NCBI RefSeq assembly: GCF_004212635.1
Contig: NZ_PSRT01000041.1
Location: 1-60,776, forward strand
From: Bradyrhizobium genosp. SA-3
GTDB lineage: Bacteria; Pseudomonadota; Alphaproteobacteria; Rhizobiales; Xanthobacteraceae
Direction: 5' to 3'
Length of the DNA: 60,776 nt
Shown: positions 8,085 through 17,573 of the stretch, one piece after another
Layout: each line of letters opens with the position of its first letter
How positions within the stretch are numbered: the first letter of the stretch is position 1
Notes under the pieces: model-generated
Told to the model about the DNA's origin: nothing
Database searches by the model: none
Seen by the model: the letters and a program-made list of their open reading frames with translations, nothing else
Program-made: the position numbers and the translations under genes

Positions 8085-10157
8085 TCAGTGCGAGCCGGCC
8101 CAGACCTTCTTCTTGGTGAAGTACATCAGGCCCGCGAAGATGATGAGGAACACGAACACCTGGAAGCCGAGGCGCTTGCGCGCTTCCATGTGCGGCTCTG
8201 CGGTCCACATCAGGAACGTGGTGACGTCCTTGGCGTACTGCGCGACCGTGGTCGGCGAGCCATCATCGTAGGTCACCTGGCCGTCGCTGAGCGGCTTCGG
8301 CATCTTGATGGCGTGACCCGGGAAGTACTTGTTGTAATAGGAGCCCTCCGGGATGGTGACGCCTTCCGGCGCCTTGTCCTCAAACCCCTGAAGCACGGCC
8401 GCGACGTAATCCGGACCCTGCTCCTGGTACTGGGTGAAGAAGTCGAAGATGAACCAGGGAAAGCCGCGCTTATAAGAGCGCGCCTTGGTGATCAGGGACA
8501 GGTCCGGAGGCGCCGCCCCGCCGTTCGCCGCACGCGCCGCCTGCTCGTTCGGGAATGGCGAGGGGAAATAGTCCGCCGGCCGGCCCGGGCGCTCGAACAT
8601 GTCGCCCGCATCGTTCGGGCCGTCCTTGACCTTGTACTCGGACGCAAACGCCGCCGCCTGCGCCACCGAATAGCCGGGGCCGCCGGCTTCCGCGAGGTTG
8701 CGGAAGGCGATGTAGGACAGGCCGTGGCAGCTGGCGCAGACTTCCTTGTAGACCTTCAGGCCACGCTGGAGCGCGCCGCGGTCGAACTTACCGAAAGGGC
8801 CCGAGAACGACCATTTGTTGGCCGGCGGGATGTCGTTGCCTTCAGACGCTTTCGCACTGTCGATCGAGCCCGCGAACAACGAACCGGCGAGCGCCAGCAT
8901 GATCGCGGTCGACACCATCGGCGTCGATCTGCTCCCGGTTTTGGCCAGCACCGCATCCGAGATCGAGTTCGGAACCGGTCGCGGCTTCTCGATGCGCGCG
9001 AGCAGCGGCAGCACGATCAGGAAGTAGGCGAAGTAGCAGACCGTCAGCACCCGGCCGGCAATCACGTAAATGCCTTCCGGCGGCTGCGCGCCGAGATAGC
9101 CGAGCAGGATGCAGACCACGACGAAGATCCAGAAGAACTGCTTGGCCAGCGGACGGTACTTCGACGACCTCGTCCTGGCGCTGTCGAGCCAGGGCAGGAA
9201 GGCGAGGATGATGATCGCCCCGAACATCGCGATGACCCCCGCGAGCTTGTTCGGGATCGAGCGCAGGATCGCGTAGAACGGCAGGTAGTACCATTCCGGC
9301 ACGATGTGCGGCGGCGTCACGCCCGGGTTCGCCGGAATGTAGTTGTCGGCCTCCATCAAGTAGTTGGGCATGTAGAAGATGAACCACGCGAAGAGGATCA
9401 TGAAGCAGGCGACGCCGAACATGTCCTTGATGGTCGCGTGCGGCGTGAACGGCACCGTGTCCTTTTCCGTCTTCGGCTCGACGCCGTCGGGGTTGTTCTG
9501 GCCGGCGACATGCAGTGCCCAGACGTGGAGCACGACCACGCCCGCGATCAGGAACGGCAGCAGGTAATGCAGCGAGAAGAAGCGGTTCAGCGTCGGGTTG
9601 CCGACCGCGTAGCCGCCCCAGAGCAGCGTCACGATGCTCTCGCCGACATAGGGAATGGCGGAGAACAGATTGGTGATGACGGTGGCGCCCCAGAAGCTCA
9701 TCTGGCCCCATGGTAGCGCATAGCCAAGGAAACCGGTCGCCATCATGAGCAGGTAGATGATGACGCCGAGGATCCACAGCACCTCGCGCGGCTCCTTGTA
9801 CGACCCGTAGTAAAGGCCGCGGAACATGTGGACGTAGACGGCGACAAAGAACATCGACGCGCCGCTGGCGTGCATATAGCGCATAAGCCAGCCATAGTTG
9901 ACGTCGCGCATGATCAACTCGACCGACTTGAAGGCGAGATCGGCGTTCGCCGTGTAGTGCATCGCCAGGATCACGCCGGTCACGATCTGCACCGCCAGCA
10001 TGAAGGAGAGGATGGCGCCGAAGGTCCACCAATAGTTCAGGTTGCGCGGGGTGGGATAGGCGACGAAGGAGGAATGGATGAGACCAAAGATCGGCAGACG
10101 CCGCTCGATCCATTGCAGGGCCGGATTGCTCGGCTGGTAGTCGGATGGTCCGCTCAT
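8085..10157 (-). CDS. fbcH: Cytochrome b / cytochrome c1 fusion of the bc1 complex
   Basis: A 690-residue precursor that encodes both cytochrome b and cytochrome c1 of the ubiquinol-cytochrome c reductase. The first 400 or so residues are a multi-helix cytochrome b containing the Qo-site PEWY motif ([17 protein letters not shown]). An internal signal-like helix ([20 protein letters not shown]) follows, then c1 with the haem site CASCHG near residue 480 and a C-terminal membrane anchor ([15 protein letters not shown]). The fused precursor is a known Bradyrhizobium feature and is cleaved during assembly. The gene is 62 bases downstream of the Rieske gene and ends at a strong terminator. Confidence 0.97.
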   Translation of the reverse strand: MSGPSDYQPSNPALQWIERRLPIFGLIHSSFVAYPTPRNLNYWWTFGAILSFMLAVQIVTGVILAMHYTANADLAFKSVELIMRDVNYGWLMRYMHASGASMFFVAVYVHMFRGLYYGSYKEPREVLWILGVIIYLLMMATGFLGYALPWGQMSFWGATVITNLFSAIPYVGESIVTLLWGGYAVGNPTLNRFFSLHYLLPFLIAGVVVLHVWALHVAGQNNPDGVEPKTEKDTVPFTPHATIKDMFGVACFMILFAWFIFYMPNYLMEADNYIPANPGVTPPHIVPEWYYLPFYAILRSIPNKLAGVIAMFGAIIILAFLPWLDSARTRSSKYRPLAKQFFWIFVVVCILLGYLGAQPPEGIYVIAGRVLTVCYFAYFLIVLPLLARIEKPRPVPNSISDAVLAKTGSRSTPMVSTAIMLALAGSLFAGSIDSAKASEGNDIPPANKWSFSGPFGKFDRGALQRGLKVYKEVCASCHGLSYIAFRNLAEAGGPGYSVAQAAAFASEYKVKDGPNDAGDMFERPGRPADYFPSPFPNEQAARAANGGAAPPDLSLITKARSYKRGFPWFIFDFFTQYQEQGPDYVAAVLQGFEDKAPEGVTIPEGSYYNKYFPGHAIKMPKPLSDGQVTYDDGSPTTVAQYAKDVTTFLMWTAEPHMEARKRLGFQVFVFLIIFAGLMYFTKKKVWAGSH

Positions 10158-10219
10158 GATGCGATCCTGAGGAAATAGTACGACGAGACGGCGCGAAGCT
10201 TCGGACGCGGGTCCGAAGC

Positions 10220-10750
10220 TCAGCCGATCTGGATTTTGGTGTCGGAAACGAACTGGTACGGCGGCACCGGCAGGTTCGCGGGCGCGGGCCCCTGGCGGAT
10301 GCGGCCGGACGAATCGTACTGCGACCCATGGCAGGGGCAGAAGAACCCGTCGTAATTGCCCTCATGAGCGATCGGGATGCAGCCGAGATGGGTGCAGATG
10401 CCGATCACGACCAGCCACTGCTCGTGGCCGGACTTGACCCGGGCTTCGTCGGACTGCGGATCGGGCAGGCTCGCCACGTTGACGGCGCGCGCTTCATCGA
10501 TCTGCTTCTTGGTGCGGTGGCTGATGTAGATGGGCTTGCCGCGCCAGAACACCTTGATGTCCTGGCCCTCGGCGATCGGGCTGAGATCGACCTCGATCGG
10601 CGCACCGGCGGCGATGGTCGAGGCATCCGGATTCATTTGCGAGATAAAGGGCCAGAGCGCAGCCGCGCTCCCTACTGCTGCGGCTGCCCCCGTTGCAACG
10701 AATAAGAAATCACGGCGTGTCGGATGGTCCGCCGAAGACGCTGTCGTCAC
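10220..10750 (-). CDS. petA: Ubiquinol-cytochrome c reductase Rieske iron-sulfur subunit
   Basis: A 176-residue Rieske protein, the electron carrier between ubiquinol and cytochrome c1. A twin-arginine motif [10 protein letters not shown] is followed by a membrane helix (residues 15-35) that serves as an uncleaved anchor. The 2Fe-2S ligands are in CTHLGC (residues 119-124) and CPCHG (138-142), and the two extra cysteines form the usual disulfide. It is the first gene of the two-gene bc1 operon (equivalent to fbcF). Its promoter must lie in the 277-base gap shared with the divergent trmL. Confidence 0.97.
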   Translation of the reverse strand: MTTASSADHPTRRDFLFVATGAAAAVGSAAALWPFISQMNPDASTIAAGAPIEVDLSPIAEGQDIKVFWRGKPIYISHRTKKQIDEARAVNVASLPDPQSDEARVKSGHEQWLVVIGICTHLGCIPIAHEGNYDGFFCPCHGSQYDSSGRIRQGPAPANLPVPPYQFVSDTKIQIG

Positions 10751-11027
10751 GATTCCAACCCTTTCTTCTTATGCGACCGGTCGAACCGCTCCGGGGGGCG
10801 CCCATGAGGTCCCCGGAAGGCTGCCGGCGCCCGCGGCCCCCCGCGGCGGCAGAACTTTGCTTGCTCGCGCCCAAACGGGGAAAACAGCAGTCCAGAATCG
10901 TTCTATTGGCACCCTTGCCGGGCGAGCGCAAGCCCGCTATCGGCGCGGGAGCGTGCAATGCACGAATTCCCGGGCGAGCGATGTTTTATTGAGACATTTT
11001 GCCCCCGCAACCAACCTGCCACAGCCC
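10751..11027. other. Intergenic region between petA and trmL (divergent promoters expected)
   Basis: No coding sequence was recognised in these 277 bases. Both neighbours are transcribed away from it, so promoters on both strands are expected. I could not assign -35/-10 boxes or a FixK-type palindrome with confidence. Confidence 0.4.
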
Positions 11028-11495
11028 ATGCAGATAGCGCTTTTCCAACCCGACATTCCCCAGAACACCGGCACGATTCTCAGGCTCTGCGCCTGTCTGG
11101 GCGTGGCCGCTCACATCATCGAACCGGCAGGGTTCCCCGTCTCGGACCGCTCGTTCCGCCGGGCGGGAATGGACTACCTCGACCAGGTCAGCATCACCCG
11201 GCACGACTCCTGGGCGAGATTCGAGGACTGGCGTGCGGCACAAGGCCACCGCCTGCTGCTGTTCACCACCAAAGGTGCCACCGACTATCGCGATTTCCGT
11301 TACCAGACGTCGGACATCCTGCTATTCGGACGCGAGAGCGCCGGCGTCACCGATGCGGTGCTCGAGGCCGCGGACGCGCGGCTGGTGATTCCGATCCGGG
11401 CCGGCCTGCGGTCGCTCAATGTGGCCATGACCGCGGCGATGGCCGCCGGCGAGGCGCTGCGCCAGATCCGGAACCCCGAAGGTCCAAAGGATTGA
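11028..11495 (+). CDS. trmL: tRNA (cytidine(34)-2'-O)-methyltransferase
   Basis: A 155-residue SPOUT-class methyltransferase that 2'-O-methylates the wobble base of tRNA-Leu. It begins MQIALFQPDIPQNTG, the typical family start, and carries the knot motifs LLFGRESAGV and IPIRAGLRSLNVAMTAAMA near the C-terminus, where S-adenosylmethionine binds. ATG 11028 is chosen because the open frame upstream has no family similarity. It is followed 10 bases later by queE, so tRNA-modification genes are grouped here. Confidence 0.95.
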   Translation: MQIALFQPDIPQNTGTILRLCACLGVAAHIIEPAGFPVSDRSFRRAGMDYLDQVSITRHDSWARFEDWRAAQGHRLLLFTTKGATDYRDFRYQTSDILLFGRESAGVTDAVLEAADARLVIPIRAGLRSLNVAMTAAMAAGEALRQIRNPEGPKD

Positions 11496-11505
11496 GGAGA
11501 GAGAG

Positions 11506-12138
11506 TTGAGTTACGCGGTCAAGGAAATCTTCCTGACCCTGCAAGGCGAAGGCGCCCATGCCGGGCGCGCGTCCGTGTTCTGCCGTTTTGCCGGCTGCAA
11601 CCTCTGGAGCGGCCGCGAGGCGGACCGCAGCGAGGCGACCTGCAAGTTCTGCGACACGGATTTCGTCGGCACCGACGGCACGCTCGGCGGCCGCTACGCC
11701 TCGGCTGCGGAACTCGCCGACACCATCGCCGCGCAATGGGCCGCATCCACCGCCAACCGCTACGTGGTGCTGACCGGCGGCGAGCCGCTGCTCCAGGTCG
11801 ACGCCGCCTTGATCGACGCGCTGCACGCCCGCGGCTTCGAGATCGGCGTCGAGACCAACGGCACGATTGCCGCCCCGGACGGGCTCGACTGGATCTGTGT
11901 CAGCCCCAAGGGCGGCAGCGAGCTCGTGCTCCGCCGCGGCCACGAGCTGAAGCTGGTCTACCCGCAGGCGCTCGCCGCGCCCGAAGCCTTCGAAGGCCTC
12001 GCCTTCGAGCGCTTCTCCCTGCAGCCGATGGACGGACCTGAGATCGCCCAAAACACCGCGCGTGCGATCGACTATTGCCTGCGCCATCCGCAATGGCGGT
12101 TGAGCGTGCAGACACATAAATCGCTCGGCATCAGATAG
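11506..12138 (+). CDS. queE: 7-carboxy-7-deazaguanine synthase (radical SAM)
   Basis: A 210-residue radical SAM enzyme that contracts 6-carboxytetrahydropterin to 7-carboxy-7-deazaguanine in queuosine precursor synthesis. The iron-sulfur motif is the enlarged CX14CX2C type (Cys31, Cys46, Cys49) typical of one QueE class. TLQGEGAHAGR and VVLTGGEPLLQ (substrate and SAM binding) are also present. It starts at TTG 11506 behind AGGAGAGAGAG. The next gene, 16 bases on, is a QueD homologue; queC and queF are not in this window. Confidence 0.95.
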   Translation: MSYAVKEIFLTLQGEGAHAGRASVFCRFAGCNLWSGREADRSEATCKFCDTDFVGTDGTLGGRYASAAELADTIAAQWAASTANRYVVLTGGEPLLQVDAALIDALHARGFEIGVETNGTIAAPDGLDWICVSPKGGSELVLRRGHELKLVYPQALAAPEAFEGLAFERFSLQPMDGPEIAQNTARAIDYCLRHPQWRLSVQTHKSLGIR

Positions 12139-12154
12139 GATTGTTGACGGACAG

Positions 12155-12520
12155 ATGTGGGAATTGACGAAATCGTTCCGCTTCGAGGCGGCGCACTCTT
12201 TGTCGGGCACGACGTTCGGTGCGGCGAGCGAAGAGATCCACGGCCACTCCTTCCGCGCCGAGGTAACGGTTCGCGGCACGCCAGATCCCAACACTGGCAT
12301 GGTCGTCGACCTCGGGCTCCTTCAGCGCGCCATCGAGGACGTGCGCCTGATGCTGGACCACAAATACCTCAACAAGATCGAGGCGCTGGGCACCCCGACG
12401 CTGGAAAACCTCTCGCGCTTCGTCTGGGACAGGCTGGCCCATATCGACAAGCTCACCCGCGTCAGCATCCACCGCGACAGTTGCAACGAGAGCTGCACCT
12501 ATTACGGTCCGCAAGAGTGA
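12155..12520 (+). CDS. queD: 6-pyruvoyl-tetrahydropterin synthase / QueD family protein
   Basis: A 121-residue COG0720 enzyme. Zinc ligands are His14 (FEAAHSL) and His29/His31 (IHGHSF). By position next to queE it should make 6-carboxytetrahydropterin. In classical QueD a catalytic Cys precedes the HGH motif (CxxxHGH). Here that position is Ser25, and Glu26 gives an ExxHGH arrangement like PTPS-III proteins, which cleave dihydroneopterin triphosphate for folate synthesis. Function is therefore either QueD with an altered centre or a PTPS-III-like activity. Family assignment is sure; substrate specificity is not. Confidence 0.85.
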   Translation: MWELTKSFRFEAAHSLSGTTFGAASEEIHGHSFRAEVTVRGTPDPNTGMVVDLGLLQRAIEDVRLMLDHKYLNKIEALGTPTLENLSRFVWDRLAHIDKLTRVSIHRDSCNESCTYYGPQE

Positions 12521-12525
12521 GATTC

Positions 12526-12615
12526 GTAGGGTGGGCAAAGCGCAAGCGTGCCCACCAATCAGGATCACGACAAGAAATGGTGGGCACGGCGCAAGGGCGC
12601 CTTTGCCCACCCTAC
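12526..12615. repeat. Perfect inverted-repeat intergenic element (GTAGGGTGGGCAAAG)
   Basis: Terminal arms GTAGGGTGGGCAAAG and CTTTGCCCACCCTAC are perfect 15-base inverted repeats, with further internal GTGGGCA / TGCCCAC pairing. It occupies nearly the whole gap between queD and hemF. Confidence 0.9.
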
Positions 12616-12640
12616 GGCAGGTTCGTTTCGGGAATTGAGT

Positions 12641-13528
12641 ATGGACGCCTCAACAATCGAAGGCCGCAAGGCCCGTGCCCGCACCTGGTTCGAAGCCTTG
12701 CGCGACGACATCTGCGCGAGCTTCGAGCGGCTGGAAGACGACGCGCCGCAAAACCTCTATCCGGGCGAAGCCGGCCGCTTCAAGCGCACGCCGTGGCAGC
12801 GCACCGATCATACCGGCGCGGCCGGAGGTGGCGGCGTGATGTCGATGATGCATGGCCGCCTGTTCGAGAAGGTCGGCGTGCATTGCTCGACCGTTCACGG
12901 CGAGTTCGCCCCCGAGTTTCGTGCTCAGATCCCCGGCGCCGCGGAGGATCCAAAATTCTGGGCCTCCGGCATCTCGCTGATCGCGCATCTGCGCAATCCG
13001 CATGTGCCCGCGGTGCACATGAACACGCGCTTCGTCGTCACCACAAAAGCCTGGTTCGGCGGCGGCGCCGACCTGACGCCGGTGCTCGACCGAAGGCGCA
13101 CGCAGGACGATACCGACAGCATCGCCTTCCACGCTGCCATGAGAGAGGCCTGCGCGCAGCCGAGCGGTGTCGCCGACTACGACAAGTACAGGAAGTGGTG
13201 CGACGAATATTTCTACCTGCCGCACCGCAAAGAAGCGCGCGGCATCGGCGGTATCTTCTACGACTGGCATGACAGCGGCGACTGGGACGCAGATCTTGCC
13301 TTCACCCAGGACGTCGGCCGCGCCTTCCTGAAGATCTATCCAGAGATCGTCCGGCGCAATTTCGCGACAAGCTGGACCGCTGCGGATCGCGAGGAGCAAT
13401 TGATCCGGCGCGGCCGCTATGTCGAGTTCAACCTGCTCTACGACCGCGGCACCATCTTCGGGCTCAAGACCGGCGGCAATGTGGATTCGATCCTGTCGTC
13501 GCTGCCGCCGGAAGTGAAATGGCCATGA
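12641..13528 (+). CDS. hemF: Oxygen-dependent coproporphyrinogen III oxidase
   Basis: A 295-residue enzyme that oxidatively decarboxylates coproporphyrinogen III to protoporphyrinogen IX in haem synthesis, using oxygen. Family blocks seen include [46 protein letters not shown] and the C-terminal [22 protein letters not shown] 12641 is chosen because the open frame upstream runs into the palindromic repeat. The stop overlaps the start of the HAD gene, suggesting co-transcription. Confidence 0.96.
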   Translation: MDASTIEGRKARARTWFEALRDDICASFERLEDDAPQNLYPGEAGRFKRTPWQRTDHTGAAGGGGVMSMMHGRLFEKVGVHCSTVHGEFAPEFRAQIPGAAEDPKFWASGISLIAHLRNPHVPAVHMNTRFVVTTKAWFGGGADLTPVLDRRRTQDDTDSIAFHAAMREACAQPSGVADYDKYRKWCDEYFYLPHRKEARGIGGIFYDWHDSGDWDADLAFTQDVGRAFLKIYPEIVRRNFATSWTAADREEQLIRRGRYVEFNLLYDRGTIFGLKTGGNVDSILSSLPPEVKWP

Positions 13529-14262
13529 GCCTCGCCATGCCGCCGCTCCCTCGCGCCATGCTGATCGACATGGACGACACCATCCTGTCGGCCTATGGCC
13601 GGCCCGAGATCGCCTGGAATACGATCACGGCCGAGTTCGCCGAAGAACTCGCGCCGCTGCCGCCACAGCTGGTCGCAACCGCGGTGCTGGCGTTCGCGCG
13701 AAACTTCTGGGCCAACGCGGAAGCCGCATGGCGGCTGAAGCTCGCCGAAGCCCGCCACCTCACGGTCAAGGGCGGCTTTGCCGCGCTCGCGGCCGCCGGT
13801 CATCGCGCCCTGCCCGACGATCTCGCCATCCGCATCGCCGACCGTTTCACCGCCTATCGCGAGGAGGAGATGTTCGTCTTCCCCGGCGCGCATGAGGCGA
13901 TCGACCAGCTGAAGGCGCTCGGCATCAAGCTCGCCCTGGTGACCAACGGCGCCGCCGACACCCAGCGCGCCAAGGTCGAGCGCTTCGAGCTCGCGCACCG
14001 CTTCCACCACATCCAGATCGAGGGCGAGCACGGCTTCGGCAAGCCCGAGGAGCGCGCCTATCTGCACGCGATGGAGGCGCTCGGTGTCACCGCTGATGAC
14101 ACCTGGATGATCGGCGACAACCTGGAATGGGAAGTCGTGACGCCGCAGCGCCTCGGCATCTATTCGATCTGGATCGACGTGCATGGCGACGGCCTGCCCG
14201 AAGGCTCGATCGTCAAGCCCGACCGCATCATCCGCTCGCTGACCGAGCTCCTGCCGGGGTAA
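13525..14262 (+). CDS. HAD family hydrolase
   Basis: A 245-residue haloacid-dehalogenase superfamily phosphatase. Motif I is [10 protein letters not shown] (nucleophile Asp), motif II is [15 protein letters not shown], and motifs III/IV include [11 protein letters not shown] and [16 protein letters not shown] helical cap lies between motifs I and II, as in phosphoglycolate-phosphatase or YjjG-like members. The start overlaps the hemF stop as ATGA (13525), although ATG 13519 is also possible. Substrate is unknown. Confidence 0.88.
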   Translation: MSLAMPPLPRAMLIDMDDTILSAYGRPEIAWNTITAEFAEELAPLPPQLVATAVLAFARNFWANAEAAWRLKLAEARHLTVKGGFAALAAAGHRALPDDLAIRIADRFTAYREEEMFVFPGAHEAIDQLKALGIKLALVTNGAADTQRAKVERFELAHRFHHIQIEGEHGFGKPEERAYLHAMEALGVTADDTWMIGDNLEWEVVTPQRLGIYSIWIDVHGDGLPEGSIVKPDRIIRSLTELLPG

Positions 14263-14571
14263 ACAAAGCCCCGCGAAAACAAATTATCGAAAAACAACCC
14301 CATGCACAGTAGCCGACTGCTGCAAACTCAAGGACTTACGGCAAACGCAATTCGATTTTCGATTTTACGAAATTCTTTTGACACGTCGGGCAAAACAGGG
14401 GCATGATGGCATCGTCGCGGGGTTTGCGATGAAGGCTCCCTTTGCCAGCGGCCCCGGCACTTGGGCGTTCCGTGCATGGGAATGCGCGGTCTCATCCACC
14501 GCCCCCGTTTTCCGGATGTCATGACAAATTGCTAGCTTCGCGTCCGGTCGATCAACGCGAAAGGACAATCC
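14263..14571 (+). other. 309-base intergenic region with no recognised gene
   Basis: Relatively AT-rich. The stretch around 14380-14425 (CACGTCGGGCAAAACAGGGG and following) looks familiar as a dispersed Bradyrhizobium repeat, but no second copy exists in this window to support that. A 32-codon frame from 14302 has no visible ribosome site and is not called. Confidence 0.3.
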
Positions 14572-14781
14572 ATGGAAGTGAAAGCCGGTGATGTCGTGAT
14601 GCTGAAATCCGGCGGCCAGCCGCTGACGGTCGCGGAGGTCAAAGAGAACGACGTGCTCTGCCTCTGGATGGGCATGGAAGGCGATTTGTTCCGCGAGACG
14701 CTGCCGCTGGCCACGCTCGCGCGCGTGGAAGAGGAAGAAGACGACGAGGATGAAGACGAGGACGAAGACGACGAGGAGTAG
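14572..14781 (+). CDS. YodC family (DUF2158) small protein with acidic tail
   Basis: A 69-residue protein. Residues 1-52 match the YodC/DUF2158 fold: GDVVMLKSGGQPLTV, then a second strand pair with DVLCLWM and LFRETLPLATL. The last 17 residues are only Asp and Glu, an unusual extension for the family. AAAGGACAATCC precedes the ATG. A frameshifted, partly deleted relative of this gene lies at 36604-36742. Function is unknown; it is probably a small cytosolic protein. Confidence 0.85.
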   Translation: MEVKAGDVVMLKSGGQPLTVAEVKENDVLCLWMGMEGDLFRETLPLATLARVEEEEDDEDEDEDEDDEE

Positions 14782-14998
14782 GCACGCCTAAGACCGCCCC
14801 CTGGTCAGATCGGAGTGCTCGGCTCCGGCGCGCCCGATGTCCGCTTCTCTGCCACTAGCGGCGCAATAGCGGACATCGCTGAATGTCGCAGAAGGGCCAG
14901 AAGGGGACCTACCGATCAGTTCTGGCCGATCGTTTCCTCGCGATCGAACTGTCGAAATGACAGCTCGGGTCGCCATTTCGTCAGACCAGATCGGTGCT

Positions 14999-15355
14999 TC
15001 ATCTTCGCAGCAGCGCGAACCCGATATTTGGTCCGAGCTGCTGCGTGTAAGCGAGGTTGATCCACAGCATTGCCAAAGGCTCGAGGTAGCGACTCATGGC
15101 CAGCGGGCCGGTGTCGATCGGGTCGAAACCGAGGTCTGCGACAAGCGCGATGACGATCTGCTTGGCGGGCGTATCGTCGCCGGCAAGTGCCATCATCAGC
15201 TTTCCACCGGGATAGTCGCTGTCTGCCATGTTGCGGGAGCCCGTGGTGCTGAACGCTTTGACGACGCGCGCGCTCGGCGCAAGCCGCGCTACGGTCTCGC
15301 CGCCTGAAGCGCCAAATCCGATCGCAAGCTCCCTTTCGGATTTGAGAGGATCGGT
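14999..15355 (-). pseudogene. C-terminal fragment of an NADPH-dependent F420-reductase-like oxidoreductase
   Basis: On the minus strand about 118 residues read as the C-terminal half of a Rossmann oxidoreductase: VVKAFSTTGSRNMADSDYP, ALVADLGFDPIDTGPLA, then MLWINLAYTQQLGPNIGFAL. The N-terminal nucleotide-binding half (GxGxxG) is absent. Homology starts abruptly near 15355, where a methyltransferase fragment on the other strand begins. No start codon or ribosome site suits the fragment, so it is called a remnant. Confidence 0.7.
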
Positions 15356-15360
15356 CGTGC

Positions 15361-15555
15361 ATGGATCAGGACGCGCGTGCCCTACGGACAAGCGCTTCAG
15401 TGTTGGACGAGTTCCTGCTGACCAACACCGCCCTCCCTGGAGTGGTGATCCGCTCTCGCTATGCAGAGGATGCACTGCGTGAGGCGACAATCAAGGGCAT
15501 AAGTCAGTATGTCCTTATCGGCGCCGGATTGGACAGCTTCGTGCTTCGCAGTACG
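15361..15555 (+). pseudogene. Fragment of a class I SAM-dependent methyltransferase (leucine carboxyl methyltransferase-like)
   Basis: About 64 residues read SRYAEDALREATIKGISQYV followed by LIGAGLDSFVLR, the SAM-binding motif I region of PPM1-like methyltransferases. Similarity stops at about 15553. The frame then merely continues antisense to the next gene, so both ends appear lost. It abuts the reductase fragment on the opposite strand, consistent with rearranged debris. Confidence 0.65.
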
Positions 15556-15560
15556 TGGCG

Positions 15561-15983
15561 TCAACCGAGAGGTCGGGCTTGTCTGAACTGGAAAGTGCTC
15601 GGCGTGAACCTCCTGGCCACGGCGCGCGCCTTGCCCTCGCATGTTTCCAACGCAATCTTCTGGGCAAGCATGACATCTCCGATCGGCAGCGCGCCGATCG
15701 GCATGAAGCACAGCCCCTCCCGCACGCGGCCTCTTTCGTCAATCTCGCACACGTTCACCGACGTCCCGGCGTGGATCCGGTACCGCTTCCCACTTTCGCT
15801 TCCGACAACCTCGAAGTAGCCCCTCCTTGCGAACTGCTCCCGCTGCGCGGGCGATAGCCAACGCCGCAAGAGCAGCAGCGACCGCCCCTCTGGTGTGCGC
15901 TCGGCGCCGTGCCTGATGAAGAGCATTCGCGCCGCTCTCGTGCGGGAGCGGACGCCCGACGCCGACGGCCGAAAGCCGAACAT
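15561..15983 (-). CDS. Conserved hypothetical protein (Bradyrhizobiaceae-type)
   Basis: A 140-residue soluble protein of no known function. The core LLLRRWLSPAQREQFARRGY, then FEVVGSESGKRYRI and MPIGALPIGDVMLAQKIALE, gives an alpha/beta pattern that I associate with a family common in bradyrhizobia. That association is from memory, not from a search. The first 20 residues look unlike the rest, so the true start may be the internal Met at about 15926 (MLFIRHG). It follows the 73-residue gene at 15990-16211 by a few bases, probably in one operon. Confidence 0.6.
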   Translation of the reverse strand: MFGFRPSASGVRSRTRAARMLFIRHGAERTPEGRSLLLLRRWLSPAQREQFARRGYFEVVGSESGKRYRIHAGTSVNVCEIDERGRVREGLCFMPIGALPIGDVMLAQKIALETCEGKARAVARRFTPSTFQFRQARPLG

Positions 15984-15989
15984 GAGCGG

Positions 15990-16211
15990 CTAGCCGCCGA
16001 TCAATCTGGGGAAAAAGAGGGTTTCATCCGCACTGGGGTCGAACGATCGGATCTGCGAGATCTGACCGGGACCCGTCCGGACCGCGGCGGTGAAGCCGGC
16101 ATTCGTCAGCTCATAGAACCGCTGCTCCGCCTTCGCCACTTCCTGCAGGTCGCGGGGGTTGAAAGGGTGATGGCTGTCGCCGGTGCGGTCCATCACGATC
16201 TGAATCGCCAT
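15990..16211 (-). CDS. Small conserved hypothetical protein
   Basis: A 73-residue protein starting MAIQIVMDRTGDSHHPFNP, with a second half containing AEQRFYELTNAGFTAAVR and an acidic-hydrophobic end (SADETLFFPRLIGG). A strong GAGGAGG ribosome site lies 7 bases before the ATG, which fixes the start against the longer open frame. The sequence pattern suggests a small alpha/beta protein similar to the conserved 70-residue proteins of rhizobia that contain an RTGPGQ-like turn. Function is unknown. Confidence 0.7.
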   Translation of the reverse strand: MAIQIVMDRTGDSHHPFNPRDLQEVAKAEQRFYELTNAGFTAAVRTGPGQISQIRSFDPSADETLFFPRLIGG

Positions 16212-16481
16212 GATCGTCCTCCTCGGATTGACAATGGCCCAAGGGATCCTATCCAGTATCCGACTAACGTGACGAACTTTCAAGACAAGACCACTTCAAT
16301 CCGAAGAGCGATCTGCTGCTGACCGCAGAAGACAACCGAGTTCTGGAAGTGTGCCATCATCGACGCGGTCAGCGCGAATACTGTCGTCGGCCCGCCATCG
16401 GGCCGCGACGGCCGGCTTCCTTCCGGCTGAAACCGATAAGACAGGTCGAAGAGTATCCCGCAGGGCCCGCGCGCGGCTCGT

Positions 16482-17573
16482 TCAGCCCTTCGAACGCATG
16501 CGGATCATGAATGTTTCATATGAATACTCCGCGATCTGCCACCAGAGATTCTCGTCGTTTCGAAAGTCCACTTGCGAATCGTAGATCTTCTTGAAATCAG
16601 GGTTGGACGCGGAGGTTTCCGTATTGACCTCGTTCGAAGCCTTTAGGCACGCTTCCATCACCGCCTGGCTGAACGGACGCAGAAGCGTCCCGTTGGCGAC
16701 GAGCCGTTTGATGGCCGCCGGATTGCGCGCATCATAGCGCGCCTGAACGTCCATGTTCGCATAGCCGCAGGCCAGAGCGAGGAGCGACTTGTAAGCCTTT
16801 GGCAGGGCGTTCCACTTGTCCAGGTTGATGAAGAAATGCAGCGCCGTGCCACCTTCCCACCAGCCCGGATAATAGTAGTACCTCGCGACCTTGTAGAAGC
16901 CGAGCTTCTCGTCGTCATAGGGACCGACCCATTCGGTTGCGTCGATCGTGCCTTTTTCCAATGCGGGATAGATGTCGCCGCCTGCGATCTGCTGCGGAAC
17001 CACGCCGAGCTTTGAAAGGGTCTTGCCCGCCCAACCGCCGATCCGCATCTTCAATCCGCTGAGATCTTCGACGCTGTTGATCTCCTTGCGGAACCAGCCG
17101 CCCATCTGAGTGCCGGTATTGCCGCCCGCAATACCGTATATGTTGTACTTCTTGCCGAACTCGTTGAGCATGTCCTGACCGCCGTGATCCTGAAACCATG
17201 CATTCTGCTGGCGCGAGTTCAGGCCGAACGGTACCGAGCAATAGAGTGCGAAGGTCGGATCCTTGCCGATGAAATAATAGGCGGCGGTGTGGCACATTTC
17301 GACCGTTGCATTGCTTACTGCATCGACAGCCTGCAAGGCAGGCACGATCTCGCCGCCTGCGAAGGGCTGAATTTGAAACTTGTTGTCGGTAGCTTCCGCA
17401 ACATATTTCGCGATCGTCTCTGATGCACTGAAAGGCACATCCAGCGACTTCGGCCAACTCGTGGTGCAGCGCCACTTTAATTCAGGCATCGACTGGGCGA
17501 TGGCTGGCGCAACAACGGCGGCAGACGCGGCGAGGCCGGCGCCTGCCGTACTTAGAAATTGGCGACGTTTCAT
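16482..17573 (-). CDS. TRAP transporter substrate-binding protein (DctP family, TakP-like)
   Basis: A 363-residue periplasmic binding protein. It has a twin-arginine-like start (MKRRQFLSTAGAG) and a signal region ending in APAIAQ. MRIGGWAGKTLSKLGVVPQQ, then EWVGPYDDEKLGFYKVA and ALHFFINLDKWNALP are typical of the TakP-like branch that binds 2-oxo monocarboxylates, often as a calcium complex. The Met at 17573 is chosen because it starts the signal sequence. No DctQ or DctM membrane genes are adjacent, so it is an orphan here and must work with a transporter elsewhere or be silent. Confidence 0.9.
   Translation of the reverse strand: MKRRQFLSTAGAGLAASAAVVAPAIAQSMPELKWRCTTSWPKSLDVPFSASETIAKYVAEATDNKFQIQPFAGGEIVPALQAVDAVSNATVEMCHTAAYYFIGKDPTFALYCSVPFGLNSRQQNAWFQDHGGQDMLNEFGKKYNIYGIAGGNTGTQMGGWFRKEINSVEDLSGLKMRIGGWAGKTLSKLGVVPQQIAGGDIYPALEKGTIDATEWVGPYDDEKLGFYKVARYYYYPGWWEGGTALHFFINLDKWNALPKAYKSLLALACGYANMDVQARYDARNPAAIKRLVANGTLLRPFSQAVMEACLKASNEVNTETSASNPDFKKIYDSQVDFRNDENLWWQIAEYSYETFMIRMRSKG

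Noticed and set aside
8088..9716. A 542-codon open frame on the plus strand opposite the cytochrome b/c1 gene
   Set aside because: It is antisense to an unmistakable bc1 gene, rich in Arg/Glu/Asp repeats typical of GC-rich shadow frames, and has no family motif.
12157..13272. 371-codon frame overlapping queD and hemF
   Set aside because: It runs out of frame through two recognisable genes and the repeat between them.
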